Source of the DNA: Comamonas composti DSM 21721
Lineage (GTDB): Bacteria > Pseudomonadota > Gammaproteobacteria > Burkholderiales > Burkholderiaceae_C
Direction of reading: 5' to 3'
DNA length: 64,000 nt
NCBI RefSeq assembly: GCF_000429845.1
Contig: NZ_AUCQ01000016.1
Coordinates: 1 to 64,000, forward strand
The notes beneath the pieces were generated by a model, which saw nothing but the letters and a program-made list of their open reading frames with translations, was not told where the DNA came from and did no database searches. Below are positions 7,652 to 17,163 of the stretch, in pieces (the stretch's first letter is position 1; each line of letters begins with the position of its first letter). The position numbers and the translations under genes are program-made.

Positions 7652-8947
7652 ATGACCACTGCCCTGACCATTTTGTGCCTGAGCTTCGCAGCCCTGCTGC
7701 TGCTGGGCGTGCCCGTGGCCTTCTCCGTGGGACTGTCGTCGATTGCGACCCTGGTGTATGAGGGCCTGCCCATGGAGGTGGGCTTTCAGCAGATGACATC
7801 GGGCATGAGCGCGTTCTCGTTTCTGGCCATTCCCTTCTTCATCTTTGCGGGGGAGCTGATGCTGCACGGCGGCATCGCAGAGCGCATCGTCAATTTTGCG
7901 CGGGCCCTGGCAGGCCATGTGCGCGGTGGCCTGGGCATGTCGAATGTCGTGGCCTGCACCTTGTTCGGCGGGGTCTCCGGCTCGCCCGTGGCCGATGTCT
8001 CGGCCATGGGGGCGGTGATGATTCCGATGATGAAAAAAGAAGGCTATGACGCGGACTACGCAGTCAACGTGACCACGCATGCGGCCCTGGTGGGCGCGCT
8101 GATGCCCACCAGCCACAACATCATCATTTATGCGCTTGCAGCCGGCGGCAAGGTATCGATTGCGGCCCTGATCCTCGCGGCCCTGCTGCCCGCCCTGATT
8201 CTCACGCTCAGCAATCTCGCGGCGGCTTACTGGGTGGCGCGCCGGCGTGGCTATCCGGCCGGTGTTTTTCCGGGCTGGAGCATTGTGGGGCGCTCGTTTG
8301 CGGCGGCGTTGCCGGGGCTGTTCGTCGTGGTGCTGATCCTGGGAGGGATTCTGTCGGGGGTCTTCACGGCCACGGAGTCGGCGGCCGTGGCCGTGCTGTA
8401 TGCGCTGGGGCTGACGGTGTTTCTGTACCGCTCGCTGACCCGTGAGAAGTTCCTCAGGGCTGCGGGCAAGGCCGTGCGCACCACGGGCGTGATCCTGCTG
8501 CTGATAGGCATCTCCAGCAGCTTCGGTTATCTGATCAGCCTCTACGGCGTGGCCGAGCTCACGGGGCAGATGCTGGCCCAGATCAGCTCCCAGGCGTGGG
8601 TGGTGTTTCTGATGATCAACATCATCCTGTTCCTGCTGGGCACTTTTTTGGACATGGCGGCCACGATCTTGCTGTGCACGCCCATTTTTCTGCCGATCGC
8701 CCAGCACTACGGCATGAGCTCGGTGCAGTTCGGCATCGTGCTGCTCATCAACTGCGCGCTGGGGCTGAACACGCCGCCCGTGGGAACGACCCAGTTCATC
8801 GGCTGCTCCATCGGCGGGGTGTCGGTGGGCACGGTCATGCGCACCATCTGGCCGTTCTATGGCGCGCTGATCTTTGCGCTGGGGCTGGTGACCTTTGTGC
8901 CCCAGTTCTCGACCTGGCTGCCGGGCCTGTTCATGGCCAGGCCCTGA
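7652..8947 (+). CDS. dctM: TRAP transporter large permease, DctM family
   Basis: A 431-residue integral membrane protein with about 12 hydrophobic segments, the usual DctM size. It is the sodium-coupled transport channel of the TRAP system. Typical blocks are LGVPVAFSVGLSS near residue 18, IPFFIFAGELMLHGGIAERI near 61, FGGVSGSPVADVSAMGAVMI near 101, TATESAAVAVLYAL near 238 and LGLNTPPVGTTQF near 368. The ATG at 7652 lies 11 bp after the dctQ stop. The longer frame from 7523 overlaps dctQ and was not used. It closes the udh-lactonase-dctPQM unit. Confidence 0.93.
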   Translation: MTTALTILCLSFAALLLLGVPVAFSVGLSSIATLVYEGLPMEVGFQQMTSGMSAFSFLAIPFFIFAGELMLHGGIAERIVNFARALAGHVRGGLGMSNVVACTLFGGVSGSPVADVSAMGAVMIPMMKKEGYDADYAVNVTTHAALVGALMPTSHNIIIYALAAGGKVSIAALILAALLPALILTLSNLAAAYWVARRRGYPAGVFPGWSIVGRSFAAALPGLFVVVLILGGILSGVFTATESAAVAVLYALGLTVFLYRSLTREKFLRAAGKAVRTTGVILLLIGISSSFGYLISLYGVAELTGQMLAQISSQAWVVFLMINIILFLLGTFLDMAATILLCTPIFLPIAQHYGMSSVQFGIVLLINCALGLNTPPVGTTQFIGCSIGGVSVGTVMRTIWPFYGALIFALGLVTFVPQFSTWLPGLFMARP

Positions 8948-8996
8948 ATGCAAAAGCCCTGCTCAGGGCTGCTGCGGCATGGCTTGGGGCGTGGCC

Positions 8997-9185
8997 TCAA
9001 CTGCGCTCGGACCAGAGCTTGCCGCCCGTGGCCCAGTTCTCGCGCTTGACGTCGGTGATCAGAATGTCCACGGATTCCGGCGAGCCGCCGAGGATCTCGA
9101 CCGAGACGCGCGTGATTTCCTCGACGAGCTTTTTCTTTTGTTCGACCGTACGGCCTTCCATCATTTCGATGTGGTAAGTGGGCAT
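8997..9185 (-). CDS. 4-oxalocrotonate tautomerase family protein
   Basis: A 62-residue protein of the tautomerase superfamily. The start gives MPTYHIEMMEGR, so that Pro becomes the N-terminal catalytic base after removal of Met. The following RTVEQKKKLVEEITRVSVEILG helix and the ESVDILITDVKRENWATGG strand match the 4-OT subunit, including an Arg-rich turn near residue 12. Such small subunits form hexamers and interconvert keto and enol forms of 2-oxo acids. It lies convergent to the TRAP operon and upstream genes give no pathway, so the substrate is unknown. Confidence 0.88.
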   Translation of the reverse strand: MPTYHIEMMEGRTVEQKKKLVEEITRVSVEILGGSPESVDILITDVKRENWATGGKLWSERS

Positions 9186-9228
9186 GCTGTGCTCCGGTGG
9201 GTTGCAGTAAGTTCTGGCTGGGTCGCCA

Positions 9229-9513
9229 TCATAGGGGCGCGGGGCCGGCCTGCGGCGCAAGCGGGCGGGCGCAGGCCGGACAGATGCAGCGCTGGCCGCG
9301 CTGTGCGGGCGCCAGTCTCTGCAGGGCTGCACGCGAGACCGGCGTGTGCATGCACCAGCAGTCCTGCGCGGGCAGGCCGGCCATGATGGCGCACTGGTTG
9401 GCCTGCCCGCACAGGGGGCAGCGGCTGGCATCGGAGCCGGTGGCTTGCGGCAAAAGATCGGGCGGGGCTGGCATGGTGCATGCAGTGTAGGCAGCTTGCT
9501 GCGACCCGGCCAT
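9229..9513 (-). CDS. Cysteine-rich CWC family protein
   Basis: A small protein of up to 94 residues with the pattern CPLCGQANQC, then CWC, then CICPAC, matching the Cys-rich CWC domain family of unknown function. Six or more cysteines probably bind zinc. The start could also be the Met at 9474, which would give 81 residues and remove a poorly conserved leader. It lies 43 bp upstream of the tautomerase gene on the same strand and may share its transcript. No function can be assigned. Confidence 0.7.
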   Translation of the reverse strand: MAGSQQAAYTACTMPAPPDLLPQATGSDASRCPLCGQANQCAIMAGLPAQDCWCMHTPVSRAALQRLAPAQRGQRCICPACARPLAPQAGPAPL

Positions 9514-9516
9514 GAA

Positions 9517-9572
9517 AAAAGCACTTTGCCGTTAGAACGTAAACACGTTCTTAGAGGTAAAGTGCTTTTTTG
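9517..9572. terminator. Long bidirectional hairpin terminator with nested palindrome
   Basis: AAAAAGCACTTTGCC and GGTAAAGTGCTTTTTT form the outer stem, with T-tracts on both strands. Inside sits TTAGAACGT-AAAC-ACGTTCTTAG (9532-9554), a shortened form of the 62-bp palindrome seen at 13010 and 57398. It probably ends glcB transcription on the minus strand. Confidence 0.7.
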
Positions 9573-9655
9573 TGAGCTGATAGCGCTTGCTGTTAAAGGA
9601 TTTCAGATGGTTTTATCCTTGAAATCCTTTGCTGGCAAGCGCTAGGCGCTTCTAA
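9572..9655. repeat. Dispersed repeat family 1, long form
   Basis: TAGCGCTTGC and GCAAGCGCTA, and inside them AAAGGATTTCA and TGAAATCCTTT, make a long imperfect hairpin. It shares its ends and the GATTTCAG/TTGAAATC core with the copy at 24308. It lies between the terminator and the end of glcB. Confidence 0.75.
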
Positions 9656-9666
9656 TTTTGCATGGA

Positions 9667-11856
9667 TCAGGCTGCGGCCTTGACCTTGAGGCGCCAGGCA
9701 TGCAGCAGGGGCTCGGTATAGCCGCTGGGCTGCTCCTTGCCCTTGAAGACCAGGTCGCAGGCCGCCTTGTAGGCCATGGAGGTGTCGAAGTGGCCGGCCA
9801 TGGGGCGGTACAGCGCATCGCCCGCATTCTGCTTGTCCACCACGGCGGCCATGCGCTCGAAGGTCTCGCGCACCTGGGCTTCGCTGACCACGCCGTGCAG
9901 CAGCCAGTTGGCGATGTGCTGGCTGGAGATGCGCAGCGTGGCGCGGTCTTCCATCAGGCCGACGTTGTGGATGTCGGGCACCTTGGAGCAGCCCACGCCC
10001 TGGTCCACCCAGCGCACCACATAGCCGAGAATGCCCTGCACGTTGTTGTCCAGCTCCTGCTGCTTTTCCTCGGCGCTCCACTTGTCCTGCAGAACCACGG
10101 GAACCTGCAGCAGATCGGCCAGAATGTTGGCGCGCTCGGTGTCGGCGCTGGTTTTTTCCAGCTCCTTTTGCACCTCGGCCACATTCACCTGGTGGTAGTG
10201 CAGGGCGTGCAGCGTGGCAGCCGTGGGCGAGGGCACCCAGGCGGTGTTGGCGCCGGCCCTGGGGTGGCCGATCTTTTGCTCCAGCATGGCCTTCATGAGG
10301 TCGGGCATGGCCCACATGCCCTTGCCGATCTGGGCCTTGCCGCGCAGGCCCAGGCCCAGGCCCACGAGCACGTTGCTGCGCTCGTAGGCGGCCAGCCAGG
10401 CGCTGCCCTTCATATCGGCCTTGCGCACCATGGGGCCCGCATACATGGCGGTGTGCATCTCGTCGCCCGTGCGGTCCAGGAAGCCGGTGTTGATGAAGGC
10501 CACGCGCGAAGCGGCGGCGCTGATGCAGGCCTTGAGGTTGACGCTGGTGCGGCGCTCCTCGTCCATGATGCCCAGCTTGACCGTGTTCTCGGCCAGGCCC
10601 AGCACCTTTTCCACGCGGCCGAACAGCTCGTCGGCAAACGCGGCTTCGGCGGGGCCGTGCATCTTGGGCTTGACGATGTAGACGCTGCCCGTGCGCGAGT
10701 TGCGGATGCCGTTGGCACCCAGGCCCTTGAGGTCGTGGATGGCGATGGCCGTGGTGACCATGGCGTCCATGATGCCCTCGGGGATCTCCTTGCCCTCGCC
10801 CCACAGGATGGCGGGGTTGGTCATGAGGTGACCCACATTGCGCACGAACATCAGCGAGCGGCCGTGCAGCTTCAGGCTCTTGCCGTCGGCGCCCGTGTAC
10901 TCGCGGTCGGCGTTCAGGCCGCGCGTCATGCTCTTGCCGCCCTTGTTGAAGGTCTCGGTCAGCGTGCCCTTGAGAATGCCCAGCCAGTTGGCGTAGCCTA
11001 GGAGCTTGTCCTCGGCGTCCACGGCGGCCACGGAGTCCTCGAGGTCGAGAATCGTGGACAGCGCGGCTTCCACCACCACGTCGGCCACGCCGGCGGCGTC
11101 CGAGCCGCCGATGGGCGTGGACTTGTTGATGATGATGTCGATGTGCAGGCCGTTGTTGCCCAGCAGCACCGAAGACGGCGCAGCGGCATCGCCCTGATGG
11201 CCGCGGAATTGGGCCGGGTTCCTGAGGCCGGTGCTGCTGCCGTTGTCCAGGGCCACGACCAGCTGGCCGCCTTCCACGCGGTAGGCCGTGGCATTCTTGT
11301 GCGAGCCCGCAGCCAGGGGCGCGGACTGGTCGAGGAAATCGCGTGCAAATGCGATCACCTTGGCGCCGCGCACGGGGTTGTAGCCCTTGCCCTTGTCGGC
11401 TCCGCCCTCTTCGCTGATCACGTCCGTGCCGTAGAGCGCGTCGTACAGCGAGCCCCAGCGGGCATTGGCCGCGTTGAGCGCATAGCGCGCATTCAGAATC
11501 GGCACCACCAGCTGGGGGCCGGCCTGGATGGCGAGCTCGGCGTCCACGTTCTCGGTGGTGGCGCGCGCATTCTTGGGCTGCTCGACCAGATAGCCGACGT
11601 GGGTCAGAAACTGCTGGTAGCCGGCCATGTCCTTGATGGGGCCGGGGTTGGCCTTGTGCCAGGTGTCGAGCTCGGACTGCAGGCGGTCGCGCTCGGCCAG
11701 CAAGGCGGCGTTCTTGGGCGCCAGATCGCTGACGATGGCATCAAAACCTTGCCAGAACTGCTCGGGCGCAACGCCCGTGCCGGGCAGGACCTGTTCGTTG
11801 ATGAAGCGGTGCAGTGCGCTGTCGACCTGCAGGCTGTGGACTTGGGTGCGGCTCAT
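9667..11856 (-). CDS. glcB: Malate synthase G
   Basis: A 729-residue monomeric malate synthase of the G isoform, the expected length. It condenses glyoxylate with acetyl-CoA to malate in the glyoxylate shunt and glycolate pathway. Recognisable blocks are [20 protein letters not shown] near residue 90, [16 protein letters not shown] near residue 265 with the Mg-binding acidic residues, [20 protein letters not shown] near 330, and the C-terminal [15 protein letters not shown] end ([11 protein letters not shown]). The start at 11856 has a purine-rich region upstream. A LysR regulator is encoded divergently 193 bp away and is the likely controller. Confidence 0.96.
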   Translation of the reverse strand: MSRTQVHSLQVDSALHRFINEQVLPGTGVAPEQFWQGFDAIVSDLAPKNAALLAERDRLQSELDTWHKANPGPIKDMAGYQQFLTHVGYLVEQPKNARATTENVDAELAIQAGPQLVVPILNARYALNAANARWGSLYDALYGTDVISEEGGADKGKGYNPVRGAKVIAFARDFLDQSAPLAAGSHKNATAYRVEGGQLVVALDNGSSTGLRNPAQFRGHQGDAAAPSSVLLGNNGLHIDIIINKSTPIGGSDAAGVADVVVEAALSTILDLEDSVAAVDAEDKLLGYANWLGILKGTLTETFNKGGKSMTRGLNADREYTGADGKSLKLHGRSLMFVRNVGHLMTNPAILWGEGKEIPEGIMDAMVTTAIAIHDLKGLGANGIRNSRTGSVYIVKPKMHGPAEAAFADELFGRVEKVLGLAENTVKLGIMDEERRTSVNLKACISAAASRVAFINTGFLDRTGDEMHTAMYAGPMVRKADMKGSAWLAAYERSNVLVGLGLGLRGKAQIGKGMWAMPDLMKAMLEQKIGHPRAGANTAWVPSPTAATLHALHYHQVNVAEVQKELEKTSADTERANILADLLQVPVVLQDKWSAEEKQQELDNNVQGILGYVVRWVDQGVGCSKVPDIHNVGLMEDRATLRISSQHIANWLLHGVVSEAQVRETFERMAAVVDKQNAGDALYRPMAGHFDTSMAYKAACDLVFKGKEQPSGYTEPLLHAWRLKVKAAA

Positions 11857-12049
11857 CTTCTAACCCCTGAAATGAAACGAATGGACAAAATCTGCAGGCC
11901 ATGGGCCTGACAATAGCTCCTACTTTATTGGAATTGTTTAAGGTTATAAATATTCAAAAAAGTTCATAACTTGTGACTTTAAAGCAAAGGTAAACCATCC
12001 AGCCAGGCGCTTGCACGATGTTTGCACAGCCTGATGACAAGAGGAGTGC

Positions 12050-12997
12050 ATGGACAAGCTCAAGGTATTCGAGTCCTTTGTTTCGGTGGCCACGCGCGGC
12101 AGCCTGTCCGCGGCGGCCCGCGCCGAAGGCGTGGCACCGGCCATCATGGGGCGCAGGCTGGATGCGCTGGAGGAGCACCTGGGCGTGAAGCTGCTGGTGC
12201 GCACCACGCGGCGCATCTCGTTGACCCATGAGGGCAGCGCCTTCCTGGAGGACTGCCAGCGCCTGCTGGCCGATGTGGCCGATGCCGAGGCCAGTGTGAG
12301 CGCGGGCGGCGTCAAGGCCACCGGGCATTTGCGCATCACCGCGCCTGCGGGCTTCGGGCGCCGCCATGTGGCGCCGCTGGTGCCGCGCTTTCGCGAGCTG
12401 CATCCCGAGGTCACGGTCTCGCTGAACCTCAGCGACCGCGTGGTCGATCTCGCGGGCGAAGGCTTTGACTGCGCGGTGCGCGTGGGCGACCTGGCGGACT
12501 CGGCCCTGGTCAGCATGCGCATTGCCGACAACCGGCGCCTGTGCGTGGCCACGCCCGCCTATCTGGAGCGCCGGGGCCGGCCCCTGCATCCGGGCGAGCT
12601 GGCCCAGCACGACTGTCTGACCCTGTCCAGCGATGCATCGCAGACCCGGGGCTGGGCATTTCGCCTGCCCGATCCCGAAACCGGCGCCATGGACGTGGTG
12701 CACATCAAGCCCGGCGGGCCGCTGGACTGCTCCGACGGCCAGGTGCTGCACGACTGGTGCCTGGGCGGCTGGGGCATTGCCTGGCGCAGCACCTGGGAGG
12801 TCGAGGCCGAGATCGCGGCCGGCCGCCTGGTGGAGGTACTGCAGGAGTTCGCGGCTCCGCCCAACGGCATCTTCGTGGTCTTTCCCCAGCGCAAGCACAT
12901 GCCGCTGCGCGTGCGCCTGTGGATCGACTGTCTGAAGTTCTACTACGAGCAGCCTGATTTCTGGCGCCTGGGACCGGCATCCGCGCCGAGTCTGTGA
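12050..12997 (+). CDS. LysR-family transcriptional regulator, divergent from glcB
   Basis: A 315-residue LysR-type regulator. The N-terminal helix-turn-helix covers about residues 1-60 (FVSVATRGSLSAAARAEGVA, then VKLLVRTTRRISLT) and the periplasmic-binding-like effector domain runs from about residue 90 to 300. It has a GAGGAG ribosome site just before the ATG. The AT-rich 11857-12049 gap between it and glcB is where its binding site would be expected, but I could not pick out one clear T-N11-A site. Regulation of glcB is inferred from the divergent layout alone. Confidence 0.88.
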   Translation: MDKLKVFESFVSVATRGSLSAAARAEGVAPAIMGRRLDALEEHLGVKLLVRTTRRISLTHEGSAFLEDCQRLLADVADAEASVSAGGVKATGHLRITAPAGFGRRHVAPLVPRFRELHPEVTVSLNLSDRVVDLAGEGFDCAVRVGDLADSALVSMRIADNRRLCVATPAYLERRGRPLHPGELAQHDCLTLSSDASQTRGWAFRLPDPETGAMDVVHIKPGGPLDCSDGQVLHDWCLGGWGIAWRSTWEVEAEIAAGRLVEVLQEFAAPPNGIFVVFPQRKHMPLRVRLWIDCLKFYYEQPDFWRLGPASAPSL

Positions 12998-13009
12998 GAC
13001 AGTAACGCC

Positions 13010-13071
13010 TTAGAACGTGTTCACGATCTCTGCGCAGGCGCGCCGCGAGGAGATCGTGAAGACGCTCTTAG
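13010..13071. repeat. 62-bp palindromic repeat, family 3
   Basis: The left arm TTAGAACGTGTTCACGATCTC pairs almost perfectly with the right arm ending GTGAAGACGCTCTTA around a GC-rich loop (CGCGCCGCGAG). The copy at 57398-57459 differs at only a few positions, some of them in compensating arm sites. It sits between the LysR gene and the DUF2214 gene. Confidence 0.85.
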
Positions 13072-13093
13072 TACCTTTGTTGCCGGGAGTGTT

Positions 13094-13540
13094 ATGACCT
13101 TGGAAGCCGTTCTGGCCAGCCTGCACATGCTGGCCATCTTGACCCTGGTGGTGTTTCTGACCAGCCAGGCCGCGCTGTGCCGCAGCGAATGGATGAGCGC
13201 CGCCGTGGTGCGGCGCCTGGCGCGGCTGGACCTGATCTACGGCCTGGCGGCGCTGGCCCTGCTGCTGTCGGGCCTGGCGCGCCTGGTCTGGGGCGTCAAA
13301 GGCCTGTCCTGGTATGTGGGCCAGCCTCTGTTCCATGTGAAGATGACCTTGTTCGTCATCGCCGTCCTGCTGTCGCTGGTGCCGACCTTCTCCTTCAGGC
13401 GCTGGCGCCGCACCCTGGACGCGGGCGGCGAACTGCCGGCTGGGCCCGAGGTGGTGCGCGTGCGCCGCTTCATCATGTGGCAGGCCCACATCATCCCCGT
13501 GATCGCCGTGGTCGCGATCTTCTGGTCACGGGGCTGGTAA
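13094..13540 (+). CDS. DUF2214 family membrane protein
   Basis: A 148-residue protein with four predicted membrane helices (about residues 5-25, 47-68, 82-103 and 127-146), the usual DUF2214 layout. ASLHMLAILTLVVFL at the N terminus carries the His found in this family, and the loop GVKGLSWYVGQPLFHVKM contains a second. The repeated His-in-helix pattern resembles small haem- or quinone-linked membrane proteins, but no function is established. It ends 8 bp from the convergent TonB receptor gene. Confidence 0.75.
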   Translation: MTLEAVLASLHMLAILTLVVFLTSQAALCRSEWMSAAVVRRLARLDLIYGLAALALLLSGLARLVWGVKGLSWYVGQPLFHVKMTLFVIAVLLSLVPTFSFRRWRRTLDAGGELPAGPEVVRVRRFIMWQAHIIPVIAVVAIFWSRGW

Positions 13541-13548
13541 GCACCGGA

Positions 13549-15996
13549 TCAGAACTGGCCGCGCAGGGTCAGCATCACATTGCGCGGATCGCCGTAGTGG
13601 CTGCTGTTCACCAGATTGCCTGCCGTGGTGTAGTAGTGCTTGTCGAACATGTTGTTGAAGTTCAGCGAAGCCTGCCACTGGCGGTTGATCTGGTAGCGCA
13701 CATAGCTGTTCCACACGGCCCGTCCGCCGGTGGTGATGCGCACCGTACCCACCTTGCGGTAGGCCGCGCTCTGGGCATCCACCCCGCCGCCGAGGGTGAA
13801 GGCGCTCCAGGCGCCGGGCAGCTGGTAGGTGCTCCAGACACGCAGCATGTGCTTGGGGGTGTAGGTGTTGAAGTCCTGGCCCTGGTTGTTGATGTCGCGT
13901 GCGTAGGTGTTGCGGTTGAAGGTGTAGCCGGCAAACAGGTTCCAGCCCCGGTTCAGCTCGCCGCTGATCTCGGCATCGAAGCCCTGGCTGCGCACGCGGC
14001 CCGCGTCGCTGTAGCAGTAGTAACCGTCGCGGCAGTCGGGCCCTGAGGCAATGTCCTCGGTGGCGCGGTTCTTCTGGTCCACGCGGTACAGGGCCAGCGA
14101 GGTGTTGGCGCGGCCGCCGAACAGCTCGCCCTTGAGGCCGACCTCATAGGTGGAGCCCACGATGGGCTTGAGGTTCTGGCCGGCCGCATTCAGCGACCAC
14201 TGCGGGTTGAAGATGTCGGCATAGCTCACATAGGCCGACCAGCCGGGGCTGAGCGCATAGATGGCGCCCGCAAACGGCATGAAGCGCGTGTTGTCCTGGT
14301 GCGTGACCGAGGCCCTGACCGCGCCGGCCGTGGTGGTGATCGTGTCCCAGTCGGTCTTGTAGGAGGCCATGCGGCCCCCGAGCACCAGCTTCAGCGGCTC
14401 GCTGAGCTGCAGGCGCAGCGCGCCATAGGCGCCCAGCTGGCGGGTCTTGCCTATGGTTCTTTCGGTGTTCGCATAGCGCAGCTGTGCGTTGCTGGGCTCG
14501 GGCGTGAAGGGGTTGGGGGCAAAGACATCGATGGGGCTGGGCGGGGTCATGGAGCTGTAGTCGCTGGTGGCCCGGGTCCGGTTGTAGCTGGCGCCCAGCA
14601 CCAGCTCATGCTGGCGGCCCAGGGCGTCGAACTCCCCGCTCAGATAGGCATCCAGGCCCGAGGCCTTCTGGTCGGCCTGGGTCAGATTGGCCACGGTGCC
14701 GCCCAGGCCCGTGGCCGCTGCAACGGCCCGCTGGGAAGAGGCGTACTTCATGTCCAGCTCTTCCTTCACATGAATCGCCGAGACCTTGGCGCGCCAGCGT
14801 TCGTTGAACTGGTGCGACAGGTCGGCGTACAAGCTCGTGTTGTCGTTGTCCTGGTGGTTCCAGGCAGCGCCCAGAAAGGTGGAACGCTGCAGGCCGATGT
14901 CGCGGCCATCGCTGTAGCGCGGCAGGCCCGAGATGAAGGGCCGGCCCTTGAAGCTCTCGTAGCTGGCGCCGATGTTGAGCTGGGTCTGGGCCGAGAGATC
15001 GTATTCCAGCGTGCCGTACAGCGTGGAGTTGCGCTGGTTCACGTAGTCGATGAAGGAGTGGCCGTCTTCCACATCCAGCACGGCACGGCCGCGCAGCGTG
15101 CCCTCGGCATTCAGTGCGCCGCTGCCATCCACCTGCGCGCCATAGCGGTCCCAGGAGCCGGCCTTGGCCGTGACGCTGACGCCGCCCTCCTTGAGCGGGC
15201 GCTTGCGCGCCAGGTTGACGGTGCCGCTGGGGTCGCCGCCGCCCTGCAGCAGGCCGGTGGAGCCGCGCAGGATTTCCGCGCGGTCGTAGATGGCGGTGCC
15301 GCCCGCGTAGTTGTTGGCGCGGCCATAGAGGCGCTGCACATTCACCCCGTCGCACTGCAAGGTGGTGATGTTGAAGCCGCGCGAATAAATGTATTTGCCG
15401 CCCTGCGGGCTTTGCAGCAGGGTGATGCCCGTGGTGCTGGCCAGGGCGTCATAGACCGAGCTGCTGTTTTGTTCGTCCATCAGCTGGCGCGTGACCACGC
15501 TGATGGACTGGGGAATGTCCTTGAGCGCCTGCTCGCCCTTGCCCACGCTCACGGCGCGGGCTGTGTAGCTGCCGGTCTGCTCGGTGGTGGCGCTGGGCGC
15601 GGCGGCGGCCGTCACCCGGACTTCGCCCAGAACCGGGCCATCGGCCGAGACCGTGCGTGCGGCAGGCGGCGCAGGCAGTGCGCGCAGGCCCCAGTTGCCG
15701 CTGCCGGTCTGCACCAGCTCCAGCCCGCTGCCTGCGAGCGCGGCGCGTGCCGCCTGTTCGGCGGTGTAGCTGCCCTGTACGGCAGGGGCTGTACGACCAC
15801 GCACCAGGTTGGCATCGATGCTGATCTGCTGGCCGCTGTCGGCCGCGATCTGGGCCAGGGCATTGCCCAGCGGCTGGGCCGGCAACTGGTAGCTGCGTGT
15901 AGCTCCAGTCTGCTGGGCCAGCGCGGGCAGGGTGCAGGCCAGGGCTGTGGCTGCTGCCAGGGCGCGTATCAAGGCGGAGGGAGTATGGGGGGGCAT
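13549..15996 (-). CDS. TonB-dependent siderophore receptor with signalling domain (FecA-like)
   Basis: An 815-residue outer-membrane receptor. The start at 15996 gives a clear signal peptide (ALIRALAAATALACTLPALAQ); the frame extends to 16086 but without signal character. After it comes a secretin/TonB short N-terminal (STN) domain at about residues 35-85 (LGNALAQIAADSGQQISIDA), which talks to FecR. The plug domain (SVGKGEQALKDIPQSISVVT) and a 22-stranded barrel follow, ending in the terminal Phe of LTLRGQF. Receptors of this type import ferric siderophores and signal through FecR and FecI, which are encoded just upstream on the same strand. The specific siderophore cannot be read from the sequence. 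Confidence 0.92.
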   Translation of the reverse strand: MPPHTPSALIRALAAATALACTLPALAQQTGATRSYQLPAQPLGNALAQIAADSGQQISIDANLVRGRTAPAVQGSYTAEQAARAALAGSGLELVQTGSGNWGLRALPAPPAARTVSADGPVLGEVRVTAAAAPSATTEQTGSYTARAVSVGKGEQALKDIPQSISVVTRQLMDEQNSSSVYDALASTTGITLLQSPQGGKYIYSRGFNITTLQCDGVNVQRLYGRANNYAGGTAIYDRAEILRGSTGLLQGGGDPSGTVNLARKRPLKEGGVSVTAKAGSWDRYGAQVDGSGALNAEGTLRGRAVLDVEDGHSFIDYVNQRNSTLYGTLEYDLSAQTQLNIGASYESFKGRPFISGLPRYSDGRDIGLQRSTFLGAAWNHQDNDNTSLYADLSHQFNERWRAKVSAIHVKEELDMKYASSQRAVAAATGLGGTVANLTQADQKASGLDAYLSGEFDALGRQHELVLGASYNRTRATSDYSSMTPPSPIDVFAPNPFTPEPSNAQLRYANTERTIGKTRQLGAYGALRLQLSEPLKLVLGGRMASYKTDWDTITTTAGAVRASVTHQDNTRFMPFAGAIYALSPGWSAYVSYADIFNPQWSLNAAGQNLKPIVGSTYEVGLKGELFGGRANTSLALYRVDQKNRATEDIASGPDCRDGYYCYSDAGRVRSQGFDAEISGELNRGWNLFAGYTFNRNTYARDINNQGQDFNTYTPKHMLRVWSTYQLPGAWSAFTLGGGVDAQSAAYRKVGTVRITTGGRAVWNSYVRYQINRQWQASLNFNNMFDKHYYTTAGNLVNSSHYGDPRNVMLTLRGQF

Positions 15997-16100
15997 GGCA
16001 ATCCTCGGATGCGAGATGGGACAAAGCTGTTCCGAGGCTTGTCGCGTGAGCGCTGAAAAGTGTTCATTTATTTTCGGCGGACGCATGGGGTAAACGGTAG

Positions 16101-16152
16101 TTGCTATTTTATTGATAGCTGAAAGCGCTTGTCAGAAGGGCGCTTGCGGCGG
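16101..16152 (+). repeat. Dispersed repeat family 1, short form
   Basis: ATTGATAGCTGAAAGCGCTTGT followed by a partly complementary GGGCGCTTGCGG. It shares the GATAGCTG-AAGCGCTT core with the copies at 31051, 52558 and 59729. It lies in the 189-bp gap between fecR and the receptor gene and may attenuate transcription there. Confidence 0.75.
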
Positions 16153-16185
16153 ATATGGCGTGAATTTACAGGCCGCATGCCCGGG

Positions 16186-17163
16186 TCACTCAATGCGTAC
16201 CAGCCAGCCGTAGCTGCGCACCTCGATGGGCAGGGTCTCGGCCAGGGCCGCGAGCGCGCGCTCGGTATCGTCCAGCGAATAGCTGCCATAGACGCGCAGT
16301 GCGGCTGCGCGTGGAGAGATCTGGATCCAGCCCTTGCGGTAGGCGCGCAGCGCGTCCACGACCTCGCCCAGCGGGCGGTCGTTGACCTGCAGCAGACCGC
16401 GCCGCCAGGCGCTGGCGGCCAGGGGCCGGGCGTCGTCGGCCTCCATGCCCCGGGGGCCGAAGCGTATGGCCTGGTCCTGGTCGAGGCGCATGCGCTCGCC
16501 ATTGGCCGCCGTGACCTCGCTGCGATGTTCGAGCATGCCCACATAGCTGCTGGACTCGTTCTTGCTGACGACAAAGCGCGTGCCCAGCGCGCGCACCTGA
16601 CCGTGCGTGGTGCGCACGATGAAGGGCCGACCCTGGTGCTCGCTGGCGGGCGCGGCTTCGGCGATCAGCGCGCCCTGGCGCAGGATGATGCAGCGCTGGC
16701 TGGCGCTGAAGTCGATGTCGGCCGCCGAGCGTGCGGACAGGGTCAGCAGGCTGCCGTCGGGCAGCGTGAAGCTGCGCCTCTCGCCCGTGGGGGTGCGCAG
16801 GTCGGCCGCGAGCTGGGTCAGCGGCACATGGCGTTCGGCCGTGAGCAAGGCCGCGCCGGTGGTGATGCCGCCCAGGGCGAGAGCGCCGCGCAGCAGGCGG
16901 CGGCGCGCGCGCACCTGGGTTTCGGCCCGGACCAGGGCCTCGCCCAAGGCGCTGGCGGAGCGGCTGCGCCCGGCGGCGGCGCGGGCCGGCCCCAGGGCCT
17001 GGGTCAGCGGTCCGGCCAGGCTCTCCCAGGCCGCGCGGTGGCCGGGCCGGGCCAGCCAGGCCTCGAAGCCCGCACGCTCGGCCTCGGTCACGCTGCCGGA
17101 ATTGAGCGTCACCAGCCAGTCCAGCGCGGCGTCGGCAAGCCCCTCGGGTGTGCTGCGGCTCAT
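16186..17163 (-). CDS. fecR: FecR-family anti-sigma factor / signal transducer
   Basis: A 325-residue FecR protein. A cytoplasmic N-terminal domain (about residues 1-85, AALDWLVTLNSGSVTEAERAGFEAWLA) binds the sigma factor. One membrane helix lies near residues 95-115 (LLRGALALGGITTGAALLTA). The periplasmic FecR domain and a C-terminal STN-like region receive the signal from the receptor's own STN domain. The start codon overlaps the fecI stop by 4 bp. It sits between fecI and the receptor gene in the standard Fec order. Confidence 0.9.
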   Translation of the reverse strand: MSRSTPEGLADAALDWLVTLNSGSVTEAERAGFEAWLARPGHRAAWESLAGPLTQALGPARAAAGRSRSASALGEALVRAETQVRARRRLLRGALALGGITTGAALLTAERHVPLTQLAADLRTPTGERRSFTLPDGSLLTLSARSAADIDFSASQRCIILRQGALIAEAAPASEHQGRPFIVRTTHGQVRALGTRFVVSKNESSSYVGMLEHRSEVTAANGERMRLDQDQAIRFGPRGMEADDARPLAASAWRRGLLQVNDRPLGEVVDALRAYRKGWIQISPRAAALRVYGSYSLDDTERALAALAETLPIEVRSYGWLVRIE